DNA from: Burkholderia sp. | Lineage (GTDB): Bacteria > Pseudomonadota > Gammaproteobacteria > Burkholderiales > Burkholderiaceae | Length of the DNA stretch: 64,000 bases | Direction of reading: 5' to 3' | NCBI GenBank assembly: GCA_031253835.1 | Contig: JAIRVP010000056.1 | Span: 164,046 to 228,045 of the forward strand | Part shown: one piece after another, positions 34,466-45,111 of the stretch | Layout of the letters: every line of letters begins with the position of its first letter | How positions within the stretch are numbered: position 1 is the first letter of the stretch | Translations under genes and position numbers: made by a program | The notes under the pieces: generated by a model | Told to the model about the DNA's origin: nothing | The model's database searches: none | Seen by the model: only the letters and a program-made list of their open reading frames with translations

Positions 34466-35410
34466 TCAGTTCATCCGTGCGTCGATCAGCCGGACGAGTG
34501 CGAGCAGCGTCTCCGCATGCGGCACCGCGACGCCCGCTTCGCGCGCGGCCGCGACGACCTTGCCGCTGATCGCGTCGATTTCGGTGCGGCGGCCTGCCAG
34601 CACGTCCTGCAACATCGACGGGCGATGGCCGCGATGCTCGCGGATCGCATGCTCGACGTTGCGTGCAATGCGCTCGCCATCGACCGCGATGCCCTTCGCG
34701 CGGGCGACGGCGGCCGTCTCGGCGGCGATCGCGAGCGCGAGCCGCGGCCCGTCGTGATGATGGCCGAGCTGGTCGACCGTGCAGCCCGTTGCCGCGCACA
34801 GCGTGTTGAGCGCCGCGTTGAACGCGACCTTCTCCCAGATCGCGGCCCACACGTCGGCGTCGAGCACGCACGCAAGCCCCGCGCGCGACAGCGCATCGGC
34901 CACGGTCGCGGCGAACGGGCGCGCCGCGCCGTCGGCCGTCATCATGCGGATCGTGCCCGCGCCATGCGAGCGCACGTGGGCAGGCCCGGCCGCATCGGCC
35001 GGCCACGTCGTCACGCCGACCAGGATGCGTTCGAGCGGCACGAAGGCATTGAGCGTCTCGACGTTGCCGAGCCCGTTCTGCAGCGTCAGCACGCCGGTGT
35101 CCGGCGACAGCAGCGCGCGCACGCCGTCGAGCGCGGTACGCGTATGCAGCGACTTCGTGAAGACGATCAGCAGGTCGAACGGTGTGTCGGGCGCGGCCAG
35201 CGCGTCGGCATTCGCCACTTCGGGCCGGACGGCCTGCAATGCGCGGATGCGCCGCTCGCCGCGATCGTCGTCGATGCGCAGCCCGTCGCGGCGGATCGCG
35301 TCGAGATGCGCGTCGTTCACGTCGATCAGCGTGACGGCTTCACCGCTTTCGGCGAGCAGCCCGCCGAACAGCGAGCCCATCGCGCCGGCCCCCAGAATCG
35401 CGATCCTCAT
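34466..35410 (-). CDS. Ketopantoate reductase-family 2-oxoacid reductase/2-hydroxyacid dehydrogenase
   Basis: A 314-residue NAD(P)-dependent oxidoreductase with the N-terminal nucleotide motif MRIAILGAGAMGSLFGGLLAE, and the catalytic lysine in WEKVAFNAALNTLCAATG (about residue 175). LQNGLGN and RPSMLQDVLAGRRTEIDAISG are also typical of the family. PanE itself serves pantothenate synthesis, but this gene sits inside an aromatic-acid operon. Since some members of this family are D-mandelate or D-2-hydroxyacid dehydrogenases, oxidation of mandelate to benzoylformate is a reasonable inference. It lies 14 bases after the aldehyde dehydrogenase gene. Confidence 0.85.
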   Translation of the reverse strand: MRIAILGAGAMGSLFGGLLAESGEAVTLIDVNDAHLDAIRRDGLRIDDDRGERRIRALQAVRPEVANADALAAPDTPFDLLIVFTKSLHTRTALDGVRALLSPDTGVLTLQNGLGNVETLNAFVPLERILVGVTTWPADAAGPAHVRSHGAGTIRMMTADGAARPFAATVADALSRAGLACVLDADVWAAIWEKVAFNAALNTLCAATGCTVDQLGHHHDGPRLALAIAAETAAVARAKGIAVDGERIARNVEHAIREHRGHRPSMLQDVLAGRRTEIDAISGKVVAAAREAGVAVPHAETLLALVRLIDARMN

Positions 35411-35424
35411 CGTCGGCGGCCTCG

Positions 35425-36876
35425 TCAGAACGGATAGTGGCGCGGTGCGGTCTGCACGGTGATCCAGCGCAGGTCCGTGAACGCGGCGATGCCGGCCTTG
35501 CCGCCGAAGTGGCCGAAGCCGCTGTCCTTCACGCCGCCGAACGGCATCTGCGCCTCGTCGTGCACGGTCGGGCCGTTCACGTGGCAGATGCCCGATTCGA
35601 TACGTGCCGCGACGCGCAGCGCGCGTGCGACGTCGCGGCTGAACACGGCCGACGACAGCCCGAACGCGTTGTCGTTCGCGCAGCGGATCGCGGCTTCCTC
35701 GCCATCGACGCGCACGATGCCCTTCACCGGGCCGAACGACTCTTCCGCGTAAATGCGCATCGCCGGCGTCACATGGTCGAGCAGCGTCGCGGGAAACAGC
35801 GTGCTGCCGGCCTTGCCGCCGCACAGCAGCGTCGCACCATGCGCGAGCGCATCGTCGATCAGCGCGTTGCAGCGCTCGACGGCCTTCATGTCGATCAGCG
35901 AACCGAGCACGACGGGCCCGTTGCGCGGATCGCCGAGCGGCAGCGACGCGGCCTTGTCGGCGAGCTTCGCGGCGAACGCATCGGCAATCGACGCGTCGAC
36001 GACGATGCGCTCGGTCGACATGCAGATCTGCCCGGAATTCGCGAATGCGCCGAACGCGGCCGCCGCGACGGCCGCATCGATGTCGGCATCGTCGAGCACG
36101 ACGAACGGCGCCTTGCCGCCAAGTTCCAGCACCGACGGCTTCAGGTGACGCGCGCACGCTTCGGCGACGATCCGCCCGACCCGCGTCGAGCCCGTGAAAT
36201 TCACGCGGCGCACGGCCGGATGCGCGATCAGCGCGTCGACGACGGCGCCCGCATCCTCCGGCGCGTTCGTCACGAAATTGACGACGCCCGGCGGCAGCCC
36301 GGCTTCCTGCAATGCCTCGACGATCAGCCCGTGCGTGACGGGACACAGCTCCGACCCCTTCAGCACGACCGTGTTGCCGCAAGCGAGCGGCAACGCGAGC
36401 GCGCGCGTCGCGAGAATCACCGGCGCATTCCACGGCGCGATGCCGAGCACGACGCCGGCCGGTTGCCGCACGCCCATCGCGAGCGAGCCCGGCACATCGG
36501 ACGGAATCAGTTCGCCGCCGACCTGCGTGGTGAGCGACGCGGCCTCGACGAGCCCGCTCGCGGCGAGATGCACGTTGAAGCCGGCCCACAGCGCGGACGC
36601 GCCCGTCTCGGCCGCCATCGCGGCGACGAACTGCTCGTGCTTCGCTTCGAGCGCGGCGGCCGCCTTCAGCAGCAACGCGCGCCGCGCGCCGGGGCCGAGC
36701 ACGGCCCAGCCGGGAAACGCGCGGGCGGCCGCGTCGGCCGCCGCACGCGCGTCGTCGACGGTGCACGCGGGCGCTTCGGACGCGACTGCGCCGTCGAGCG
36801 GGTTGCGGCGCACGAAGGTCGCGCCGCTGGACGATTGGCGGCGTTCGCCGCCGATCAGCATCGATACGGTTTGCAT
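35425..36876 (-). CDS. Aldehyde dehydrogenase (benzaldehyde/aromatic aldehyde type)
   Basis: A 483-residue NAD(P)-dependent aldehyde dehydrogenase. APWNAPVILATRALALPLACGNTVVLKGSE is the cofactor region, SVLELGGKAPFVVLDDADI carries the general-base Glu, and ANSGQICMSTER (about residue 285) the catalytic Cys. The C-terminal MPFGGVKDSGFGHFGG is standard. Sequence flavour is that of salicylaldehyde, vanillin and benzaldehyde dehydrogenases. Directly downstream of benzoylformate decarboxylase, it would oxidise the benzaldehyde product to benzoate. Confidence 0.9.
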   Translation of the reverse strand: MQTVSMLIGGERRQSSSGATFVRRNPLDGAVASEAPACTVDDARAAADAAARAFPGWAVLGPGARRALLLKAAAALEAKHEQFVAAMAAETGASALWAGFNVHLAASGLVEAASLTTQVGGELIPSDVPGSLAMGVRQPAGVVLGIAPWNAPVILATRALALPLACGNTVVLKGSELCPVTHGLIVEALQEAGLPPGVVNFVTNAPEDAGAVVDALIAHPAVRRVNFTGSTRVGRIVAEACARHLKPSVLELGGKAPFVVLDDADIDAAVAAAAFGAFANSGQICMSTERIVVDASIADAFAAKLADKAASLPLGDPRNGPVVLGSLIDMKAVERCNALIDDALAHGATLLCGGKAGSTLFPATLLDHVTPAMRIYAEESFGPVKGIVRVDGEEAAIRCANDNAFGLSSAVFSRDVARALRVAARIESGICHVNGPTVHDEAQMPFGGVKDSGFGHFGGKAGIAAFTDLRWITVQTAPRHYPF

Positions 36877-36905
36877 GAATTCTCCGGAAAGGCGCGCACC
36901 GCGCG

Positions 36906-38513
36906 TCAGGCAATCTCGACTTCGACGACGACCGGCGCCGCCGCACGCAGCGCGTCGGTCAGCGTGTCGCGCAGCTGCGCCGCATCGGCCACGCGCACGC
37001 CGCGACAGCCCATCCCTTGCGCGAGCGCGACGAAATCCAGGTCCGGCAGGTCGGTGCCCTGCACGGGGTCGTCCGGGCCGAAGCCGAACACGGGCGCGAA
37101 ATCCTGCAGCGCCGCGTACCGGCGATTGTTCAGGATCACGAACGTGATCGGCAGCTTCAGCTGCGCGGCGCTCCACAGTGCCTGGATCGAATACAAACTC
37201 GAGCCGTCGCCGATCAGCCCGATCACACGCCGCTCGGGGTGCGCGAGCGCGACGCCGACGGCGGCCGGCATCCCGTAGCCGAGCCCGCCGCTGTCCATCG
37301 TGTAGAACGTGCCGCTGCGCGTGAACGGCAGGTGTTCCTGCATCACCGGCCGCGCGCTCGGCGCTTCCTCGACGACGATGTCGTGTGCGTCGCGCACGTC
37401 GGCGAGCGTCTGCAGCGCGAATGCGACCGACATGCGCTCGCCGGCAGCCGGCGCGTCGACGCGCCCGCGCGGCGCACGCGGCGCGGGCATCGGCCGCTCG
37501 GGCGGCGCCGGGCGCGCCAGCAGGTCGCGCGCGGCGAGCCGCAGGTTGCCGACAACCGCGTCGCCCGACGGCGTCCACGCGGCGATGCCCGGATCGTCGA
37601 CGAGCTGCACGAGCGTCGCGCCCGGCGGCACGTGCGGGCCGAAGCCTTCGATGTGGTAGGTGAACGCGGGTGCGCCGAACGCGAACACGAGGTCGTGCCC
37701 GTCGAGCCGCGCGACGATCTTCTCGCGGATCGCGGGCAGGAAGCCGGCGAACAGCGGATGGTCCTCGGGGAAGCTGCAGCGCCCGGACATCGGCGCGACG
37801 TACACGCGCGCACGGTGCCGCTCGGCGAGCCGCACGACGTCGTCCCATGCACCCGCGCGATCGACGGCCGCGCCGACCACCAACGCGGGACGCCGCGCGG
37901 CGTCGAGCGCGTCGCCGAGCCGCGCGAGCGCATCGGGATCGGGCCGCACGACGCTGCTGACGTCGCGGCGCGGCAGCAGCTCGGCCGGCTGGTCCCAGTC
38001 GTCGACCGGAATCGACACGAACACGGGGCCGCGCGGCTCCTGCATCGCGATGCGGTACGCCCGCGCGATCGCGGCCGGCACGTCCTGCGCGCGCGCCGGC
38101 TCGATGCTCCATTTCACGTACGGCTTCGGCAGCTCGGCCGCCTGCGTCGCGCCGAGGAACGGGTCGAACGGCAGAATCGCGCGCGCCTGCTGGCCCGCGG
38201 TGACGATCAGCGGCGTGCGGTTCCTGAATGCGGTGAACAGGTTGCCCATTGCGTTGCCGGTGCCCGCCGCCGAATGCAGGTTGACGACCGCCGCGTTGCC
38301 GGTGGCCTGCGCATGGCCGTCGGCCATCCCGACCACGACAGCCTCGTGCAAGCCGAGCACGTAGCGGAAATCGTCCGGGAAGTCGCGGAACATCGGCAGC
38401 TCGGTCGAGCCGGGATTGCCGAACACGCGGTCGATGCCGAACTGGCGAAGCAGGTCGATCACTGCATCGCGAACGGTGATCGGTGCGGCGGAAAAGGGCG
38501 AATGGCCGGACAT
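36906..38513 (-). CDS. mdlC: Benzoylformate decarboxylase-like ThDP enzyme
   Basis: A 535-residue thiamine-diphosphate enzyme. FGNPGSTELPMF carries the Ser matching the active-site Ser26 of Pseudomonas MdlC. LHEAVVVGMADGHAQ has the cofactor-activating Glu, and NLHSAAGTGNAMGN the His matching His70. The ThDP motif is GDGSSLYSIQALWSAAQLKLPITFVILNN near residue 440. The reaction would be benzoylformate to benzaldehyde and CO2. It leads a four-gene operon (decarboxylase, aldehyde dehydrogenase, ketopantoate-reductase-like, MFS) and is divergent from a LysR gene 97 bases away. Confidence 0.88.
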   Translation of the reverse strand: MSGHSPFSAAPITVRDAVIDLLRQFGIDRVFGNPGSTELPMFRDFPDDFRYVLGLHEAVVVGMADGHAQATGNAAVVNLHSAAGTGNAMGNLFTAFRNRTPLIVTAGQQARAILPFDPFLGATQAAELPKPYVKWSIEPARAQDVPAAIARAYRIAMQEPRGPVFVSIPVDDWDQPAELLPRRDVSSVVRPDPDALARLGDALDAARRPALVVGAAVDRAGAWDDVVRLAERHRARVYVAPMSGRCSFPEDHPLFAGFLPAIREKIVARLDGHDLVFAFGAPAFTYHIEGFGPHVPPGATLVQLVDDPGIAAWTPSGDAVVGNLRLAARDLLARPAPPERPMPAPRAPRGRVDAPAAGERMSVAFALQTLADVRDAHDIVVEEAPSARPVMQEHLPFTRSGTFYTMDSGGLGYGMPAAVGVALAHPERRVIGLIGDGSSLYSIQALWSAAQLKLPITFVILNNRRYAALQDFAPVFGFGPDDPVQGTDLPDLDFVALAQGMGCRGVRVADAAQLRDTLTDALRAAAPVVVEVEIA

Positions 38514-38545
38514 GCTCGGCGCTCCTCGATGGCTTGGCGGTTTCC

Positions 38546-38580
38546 ACAGTATCGAAGTGCAAGCCATTCTCGGATACTGT
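38546..38580. promoter_or_regulatory. Candidate LysR-type operator between mdlC and its divergent regulator
   Basis: A perfect 8-bp inverted repeat, ACAGTATC (38546-38553) and GATACTGT (38573-38580), separated by 19 bases, in the 97-base divergent gap. Three copies of AAGCCAT (one inverted, at 38529-38535; two direct, at 38561 and 38593) recur every 32 bases through the same gap. Confidence 0.5.
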
Positions 38581-38610
38581 ATTTTTTGTGATAAGCCATT
38601 ACACAACGGC

Positions 38611-39522
38611 ATGACTTTCGATCTCCGACAATTGCGCGCCTTCACGACGATCGTCGCGTGCGGCAGTCTCGGCCGCGCGGCCGACGCGCTGCATGTGACG
38701 CAGCCGGCACTGAGCCGGATCCTGAAGCGGCTCGAGGACCAGGTCGGCGCGCCGCTGTTCGAGCGCCACTCGAAGGGCGTGCAGCTCACCGCGTTCGGCG
38801 AAGCGCTGCTGCCGCACGCGACGCTGCTGCAGCACGAGGCCGAGCATGCGCGCGAGGAGCTGGACGCGATGCGCGGGTTCGCGAAGGGCACGATCAAGGT
38901 CGGCGCGGTGGGCAGCATCGCGAGCCTCGTGCTGCCGGTCGCGGTCGGCCGTGTGCTCGACCGCTGGCCGAACCTGCGCGTCGAGATCATCGAAGGCGTG
39001 TGGGACCGGCTCGCGGAAGGGCTGAACAAGCACGAGATCGATCTCGCGCTGTCCGCGCACGGGCCCGACACCGACGAGATCGTCGCGATTCCCGAGTGCC
39101 GCTGGGAAGATCGCAGCCATATCGTTGCGGCGCCGCACCATCCGCTACGCTCGCTCGGCCGCGCGCCGACGCTCGCCGATACGCTGCACGCGCGCTGGGC
39201 GATTCCGCCGCGCGGCACCGCGCCGTTCGACCACATGCGCGCGACCTTCGACGCGCACGGGCTCGCGCTGCCCGACATCGCGGTCGAGACGCGTTCCGTC
39301 ACGACGCTGAAGAGCCTCGTCGCGCATGCCGGCTTCCTCAGCTGGATGGCCGAGCCGATGGTCGGCGCCGAGCAGCGCGCCGGCACGATCGACACGCTGC
39401 CCGTGCGCGAGGTCGTCGCGGTGCGCACGCTCACCGCGTTCCGGCGCCGCCACGGGATCCTGCCGGGGCCGGCCGGCAAGCTGCTCGACGAACTCGTCGC
39501 ACTCACCCGCGAAGGGCGCTGA
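38611..39522 (+). CDS. LysR-family regulator divergent from the mdlC operon
   Basis: A 303-residue LysR regulator: winged HTH at about residues 5-62 (LRQLRAFTTIVACGSLGRAADALHVTQPALSRILKRLE) and an effector-binding domain after residue 90. Divergent placement and the symmetric elements in the shared gap make it the likely activator of the benzoylformate operon. The inducer is unknown; mandelate, benzoylformate or a related acid is the guess from context. ATG at 38611. Confidence 0.9.
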   Translation: MTFDLRQLRAFTTIVACGSLGRAADALHVTQPALSRILKRLEDQVGAPLFERHSKGVQLTAFGEALLPHATLLQHEAEHAREELDAMRGFAKGTIKVGAVGSIASLVLPVAVGRVLDRWPNLRVEIIEGVWDRLAEGLNKHEIDLALSAHGPDTDEIVAIPECRWEDRSHIVAAPHHPLRSLGRAPTLADTLHARWAIPPRGTAPFDHMRATFDAHGLALPDIAVETRSVTTLKSLVAHAGFLSWMAEPMVGAEQRAGTIDTLPVREVVAVRTLTAFRRRHGILPGPAGKLLDELVALTREGR

Positions 39523-39601
39523 CGCCTTTTTCCTGCCGGCGCGCGCGCCTGCCCTGCCCGCGCGCCGCCGCAGCGCACCATCGAAATGCCGTTTCCCCGC
39601 C

Positions 39602-39656
39602 TTGACTTTCGCTCGCCCGAATACGATCATTCGCTCACACAAAGAGCAAATGATCG
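39602..39656 (+). promoter_or_regulatory. Promoter and 33-bp dyad operator of the polyol dehydrogenase operon
   Basis: TTGACT (39602-39607), a 17-base spacer and GATCAT (39625-39630) form a promoter. The -10 lies within a long dyad: left arm CGATCATTCGCTC (39624-39636), 7-base spacer, right arm GAGCAAATGATCG (39644-39656), symmetric but for one pair. A near-identical element lies at 54400-54432. The position over the -10 and start point suggests a regulator, most likely the SorC-family protein three genes downstream, acting here. Confidence 0.75.
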
Positions 39657-39694
39657 AACCGACTGGAAAGACAGGCACGAACAGGAGACACCGG

Positions 39695-41089
39695 ATGAGC
39701 GAATCGCCCTCCGCCCGCGCGCCCGTGCTGCTGCACATCGGCGCCGGCTCGTTTCACCGCGCGCACCAGGCGTGGTATCTGCATCGCGTGAACGCGGCCG
39801 TACCGGCCGACGAACGCTGGTCGCTGACCGTCGGCAACATCCGCGACGACATGCGCACGACGATGGATGCGCTCGCCGCGCAGCACGGTGAATACACGCT
39901 CGAAACCGTCACGCCGCAAGGCGAGCGCGCCTACGAGACGATCCGCGCGATCACGCGCGTGCTGCCGTGGTCGATCGACCTCGCCGCGCTGATCGACGCC
40001 GGCGCCGATCCGGCCTGCCGGATCGTGTCGTTCACCGTCACCGAAGGCGGCTACTCCCTCGACGAACACAACCGGCTCGACATCGCGAACGCCGATCTGG
40101 CGGCCGACCTGCAGGGCGCGCGCACGACGCTGTACGGCGCGCTCGCGGCGCTGCTCGCCGAACGCATGAAGCGCGGCGCGGGCCCGCTCACGCTGCAGAG
40201 CTGCGACAACCTGCGCAACAACGGCGCGCGCTTTCGCGCCGGGATGCGCGAATTCCTCGAACGGCGCGGTGAAACCGCCCTCCTCGCGTGGTTCGACGCG
40301 CACGTCGCGACGCCGAGCGCGATGGTCGACCGCATCACGCCGCGCCCGACCGCCGACGTGCGCGAACGCGTACGCGCGGCTACCGGCTTCGACGATGCGT
40401 GCCCGGTGATGGGCGAATCGTTCATCCAGTGGGTGATCGAGGACCGCTTCGCGGCCGGCCGGCCGCGCTGGGAGCTGGCCGGCGCCGAGCTCGTCGACGA
40501 CGTGCATCCGTACGAGGAAGCGAAGATCCGCATCCTCAACGCGACGCACAGCTGCATCGCGTGGGCCGGCACGCTCGCGGGCCACACCTACATCCACGAA
40601 GGCACGCACGACGCGGCGATCCGCCGCTTCGCGCACGACTACGTGACGCAGGACGTGATCCCGTGCCTGACGCCGAGCCCGCTCGATCTCGCGCGCTACC
40701 GCGACGTCGTGCTCGAGCGCTTCGGCAACCCGTACGTGCTCGACACGAACCAGCGCGTCGCGGCCGACGGCTTCTCGAAGATCCCCGGCTTCATCGCGCC
40801 GACGCTCGTCGAATCGTTCGCGCGCGGCGCGGCGCCGGTCGCCACCGCCGTGCTGCCCGCGCTGTTCCTGCGTTTTCTCGAACGCTGGGCGCGCGGCCTG
40901 CTGCCGTATGCGTACCAGGACGGCGTGATGGACGAAAGCGCCGCGCGGGCGATCGTCGACGCCGACGACCCGGTCGTCGCGCTGTGCGCGAGCCGCGCGC
41001 TGTGGGGCTCGCTCGCCGGCAACGCGGCGCTGTTCGAGGCGCTGCGCGGCGCGCTCGCGCGGGTCGACGCATGGCTGGCGCAGCGCTGA
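39695..41089 (+). CDS. dalD: Mannitol dehydrogenase family: D-arabinitol 4-dehydrogenase/mannitol 2-dehydrogenase
   Basis: A 464-residue long-chain polyol dehydrogenase that oxidises D-arabinitol to D-xylulose and/or D-mannitol to D-fructose with NAD. The N-terminal LLHIGAGSFHRAHQAWYLHR is the cofactor region, and the family signature K-x4-N-x2-H is present in KIRILNATHSC (about residue 270). The xylulokinase gene 83 bases downstream favours D-arabinitol as a substrate; dual activity is known for the family. First gene of a unit with xylB and a SorC-family regulator. ATG at 39695 follows CAGGAGA. Confidence 0.87.
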   Translation: MSESPSARAPVLLHIGAGSFHRAHQAWYLHRVNAAVPADERWSLTVGNIRDDMRTTMDALAAQHGEYTLETVTPQGERAYETIRAITRVLPWSIDLAALIDAGADPACRIVSFTVTEGGYSLDEHNRLDIANADLAADLQGARTTLYGALAALLAERMKRGAGPLTLQSCDNLRNNGARFRAGMREFLERRGETALLAWFDAHVATPSAMVDRITPRPTADVRERVRAATGFDDACPVMGESFIQWVIEDRFAAGRPRWELAGAELVDDVHPYEEAKIRILNATHSCIAWAGTLAGHTYIHEGTHDAAIRRFAHDYVTQDVIPCLTPSPLDLARYRDVVLERFGNPYVLDTNQRVAADGFSKIPGFIAPTLVESFARGAAPVATAVLPALFLRFLERWARGLLPYAYQDGVMDESAARAIVDADDPVVALCASRALWGSLAGNAALFEALRGALARVDAWLAQR

Positions 41090-41172
41090 CGCGCATCCGG
41101 GCGAACCTGCCTTGGCACGTGCGCTGCCGCGCGGCTAAAGTAGCGACTCCCCCCTGACGGAACGTATCGCTC

Positions 41173-42654
<1,482 letters not shown>

Positions 42655-42760
42655 GCGTGACTGCGGGGCAGCGCGCACGACATGCGTTACAGTGGACGCC
42701 GCCGTGCGGCCTGCCGGCCGGCCCGCGGGGCGGCCCCCTGATCCGAACCGAATCGCTATC

Positions 42761-43717
42761 GTGTCCAAGTCCTCAGAAAAACTCGATCTCGCCACGCGCG
42801 CCGCGTGGCTCTACTACGTCGCGGGCGACACGCAGAACGAAATCGCCGAGAAGCTGCAGGTCTCGCGCCCGGTCGCGCAGCGCCTCGTCGCGTTCGCGGT
42901 CGAGAAGAACCTGATCCGCGTGCGCGTCGATCACCAGCTCGCCGACTGCCTCGATCTCGGCGCGCAGCTGTCGAAACGCTACGGCCTCGCGATGTGCGAA
43001 GTCGTGCCCGTCGATGCCGATGCGCCTGACGCGATCGACCGCAAGCTCGCGGTCGCCGGCGCGCAGGTGATGGAGCGCTACCTGAACGAAACGCGGCCGA
43101 TGGTGATCGCGGTTAGCAGCGGCCGGACGCTGAAGGCCGCGGTCGCGCAGATCGCGCAGATCGACCGCCCGCAGCACCGGCTCGTGTCGATGGTCGGCGC
43201 GATCGCGGCCGACGGTTCGTCGAACCGCTACGACGTCGCGCAGTACATCTCCGAAAAAACCGGCAGCAAGCACTTCCTGCTGCCCGCACCGCTGTTCGCC
43301 GACAGCGCCGCCGAACGCGCGCAGTGGTGCAACCACCGGCTGTACCGGATCGTCGAGACGCTGTCGGGCAAGGCCGACGTCGCGTTCGTCGGGATCGGCA
43401 ACATCGGCCCGCACTGCCCGCTTTACGAAGACGGCTTCATCACCGAACAGGAGCGCGACGAGATGACCGCGCTCGGTGCGGTGGCCGAACTGCTCGGCGT
43501 GCCGATCGACGCGCAAGGCACGCAGATCGCCGTGTCGACCAGCGCGCGCGTGACGAGCGTGTCGCTCGCGACGCCGCCGAAGCTGCCGACGATCGCGTTC
43601 GCCGGCGGCCCGAAGAAACACGACGCGGTGATCGCCGCGCTGCGCGGCGGCTGGCTGTCGGGGCTCGTCACCGACGAAACCTGCGCACGCGCCGCACTCG
43701 CCGCGAAAGCGGCCTGA
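42761..43717 (+). CDS. SorC-family sugar-binding transcriptional regulator
   Basis: A 318-residue regulator with an N-terminal HTH (WLYYVAGDTQNEIAEKLQVSRPVAQRLVAFAVE, about residues 16-50) and a C-terminal sugar-phosphate-binding domain (RPMVIAVSSGRTLKAAV, FVGIGNIGP, TIAFAGGPKKHDAVIAALRGG). It resembles SmoC-type regulators of sorbitol/mannitol operons. The start GTG at 42761 gives VSKSSEKLDLATRAAW; the ATG-initiated longer frame runs back into xylB. It is the best candidate to bind the shared dyads at 39624 and 54400. Confidence 0.9.
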   Translation: MSKSSEKLDLATRAAWLYYVAGDTQNEIAEKLQVSRPVAQRLVAFAVEKNLIRVRVDHQLADCLDLGAQLSKRYGLAMCEVVPVDADAPDAIDRKLAVAGAQVMERYLNETRPMVIAVSSGRTLKAAVAQIAQIDRPQHRLVSMVGAIAADGSSNRYDVAQYISEKTGSKHFLLPAPLFADSAAERAQWCNHRLYRIVETLSGKADVAFVGIGNIGPHCPLYEDGFITEQERDEMTALGAVAELLGVPIDAQGTQIAVSTSARVTSVSLATPPKLPTIAFAGGPKKHDAVIAALRGGWLSGLVTDETCARAALAAKAA

Positions 43718-43736
43718 CGCCGCCGGCACCGCCCGC

Positions 43737-44948
43737 TCAGGCCGCGCGCGGCGCCGGGAACGCATGCCGGCGCGCGCGCCACGCGCCGAGCCACGCGGCC
43801 GCCAGCAGCGCGACCAGCACCCACGGAATCGCGCCGGCGCCCGTCGCGCCGAGCAGCATCCCGCCCGCGATGCCGCCACCGGCGATCGCGAGGTTCCACA
43901 CCGTCACGAGCATCGACTGCGCGACGTCGGCCGACTCCCCCGCCGCGTTCGCGGCGGCCGTCTGGAACAACGTCGGCGCGCCGCCGAACGCGAGCCCCCA
44001 CAGCGCGACGCCCGCGTAGACGATCGCCATCCCGGTGCCGGCGCCGAGCATCAGCGCCGCGAGCGCGAACAGCGCGATGCTGGCGAGCGTCAGCTGCCGC
44101 TGCGCGGCGCCGATCCATGCACCCGTCAGCGCGATGCCGGCCAGCGACGCGACGCCGAACACGAACAGCACCACATCGACCTGCGCGCCCATCCGCACGC
44201 CTGCCAGGAACGGCGCGACGTACGTGTACAGCATGTTGTGCGCGAGCACGTACGCGAACATCACGGTCAGCACCGGCCGCACGCCGGGCAGCGTCATCAC
44301 GCCGAGCACCGGCTCGCGCGCGCCGGCGGGCTGCCCCGCGTAATCGGGCACGCGCAGGCGGATCCAGCCGATCAGCGCGAGCGCCGCCAGCGTGATCAAC
44401 GCGAACGCGACGCGCCAGCCGAGCGCCGCACCGAGCGCGGTGCCGGCCGGAATGCCGATCGACATCGCGACCGGCGCGCCGAGCATCGCGACCGCGATCG
44501 CCCGGCCGCGCAGCGACGCGTCGACCATCCGGCTCGCGTAGCCGGCCAGCAGCGCCCACAGCAGCCCGGCCGCCATCCCGGCGACGAAGCGCGCGACGAG
44601 CGTGAGCGCGTAGTACGGCGACACGGCCGTCACCGCATTCGACACCACGAAGCCGGCCAGCGCCGCGAGCAGCAGGCCGCGCCGGCGCATCGCCCGGGTG
44701 GCGGCGACGAGCGGAATCGCCGCGACGATCGAGCCCAGCGCATACACGGTCACGAGCTGGCCGATCAGCGCCTCGGGCACGCGCAGGTCGGCGCTCATCA
44801 ACGGCAGCAGGCCGGCCGGCAACGCTTCGGTGAGGATCGTGATGAACGCGGCCGTCGCGAGCGCCAGCAGGTTCGCAACGGGCAGGCGTACGGCCGCCTG
44901 CGCCGGCTGGCCGGCCACGCGGCCGTCCATCGACGGGCAATCGCTCAT
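43737..44948 (-). CDS. MFS transporter, DHA1 (drug/sugar efflux) type
   Basis: A 403-residue, 12-TM permease of the AraJ/YdeA-like group: FITILTEALPAGLLPLMSADL in TM1, ARFVAGMAAGLLWALLAGYASRM, and WGLAFGGAPTLFQTAAANAAGESAD in the second half. The substrate is unknown; export is more likely than uptake. Divergent from a LysR gene and convergent with the polyol regulator, it interrupts the two halves of the polyol regulon. Confidence 0.87.
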   Translation of the reverse strand: MSDCPSMDGRVAGQPAQAAVRLPVANLLALATAAFITILTEALPAGLLPLMSADLRVPEALIGQLVTVYALGSIVAAIPLVAATRAMRRRGLLLAALAGFVVSNAVTAVSPYYALTLVARFVAGMAAGLLWALLAGYASRMVDASLRGRAIAVAMLGAPVAMSIGIPAGTALGAALGWRVAFALITLAALALIGWIRLRVPDYAGQPAGAREPVLGVMTLPGVRPVLTVMFAYVLAHNMLYTYVAPFLAGVRMGAQVDVVLFVFGVASLAGIALTGAWIGAAQRQLTLASIALFALAALMLGAGTGMAIVYAGVALWGLAFGGAPTLFQTAAANAAGESADVAQSMLVTVWNLAIAGGGIAGGMLLGATGAGAIPWVLVALLAAAWLGAWRARRHAFPAPRAA

Positions 44949-45068
44949 GATGCGCTCCCGGCTTCGACGCGACGGGCGATGACAGGCAGGAATGACATGG
45001 CGTGACCTCGAACAGTGAAGGAACGCCCATCGTAGGGAGCCGGCGCGAGAAGAAAAACCGGGGTAGAG

Positions 45069-45084
45069 TTCCGGACAATCCGGA
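45069..45084. promoter_or_regulatory. Symmetric element between MFS and LysR genes
   Basis: Two self-complementary TCCGGA hexamers (45070-45075, 45079-45084) separated by three bases, 28 bases upstream of the LysR start. A possible LysR box. Confidence 0.35.
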
Positions 45085-45111
45085 CGCCGGTGTCCGCAAT
45101 CGGGATCTCGC

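Noticed and set aside
32119..34569. 816-codon open frame on the plus strand opposite the MFS gene
   Set aside because: Arg/Ala/His-rich shadow frame spanning kynA and the MFS gene and the gap between them; the annotated genes have full family motifs.
41112..41127. Sigma-54-like GG-N10-GC element (TTGGCAC...CTGC) between dalD and xylB
   Set aside because: One mismatch in the -12 part, lies within an operon driven by a good sigma-70 promoter, no enhancer-binding regulator nearby; easily expected by chance in GC-rich DNA.
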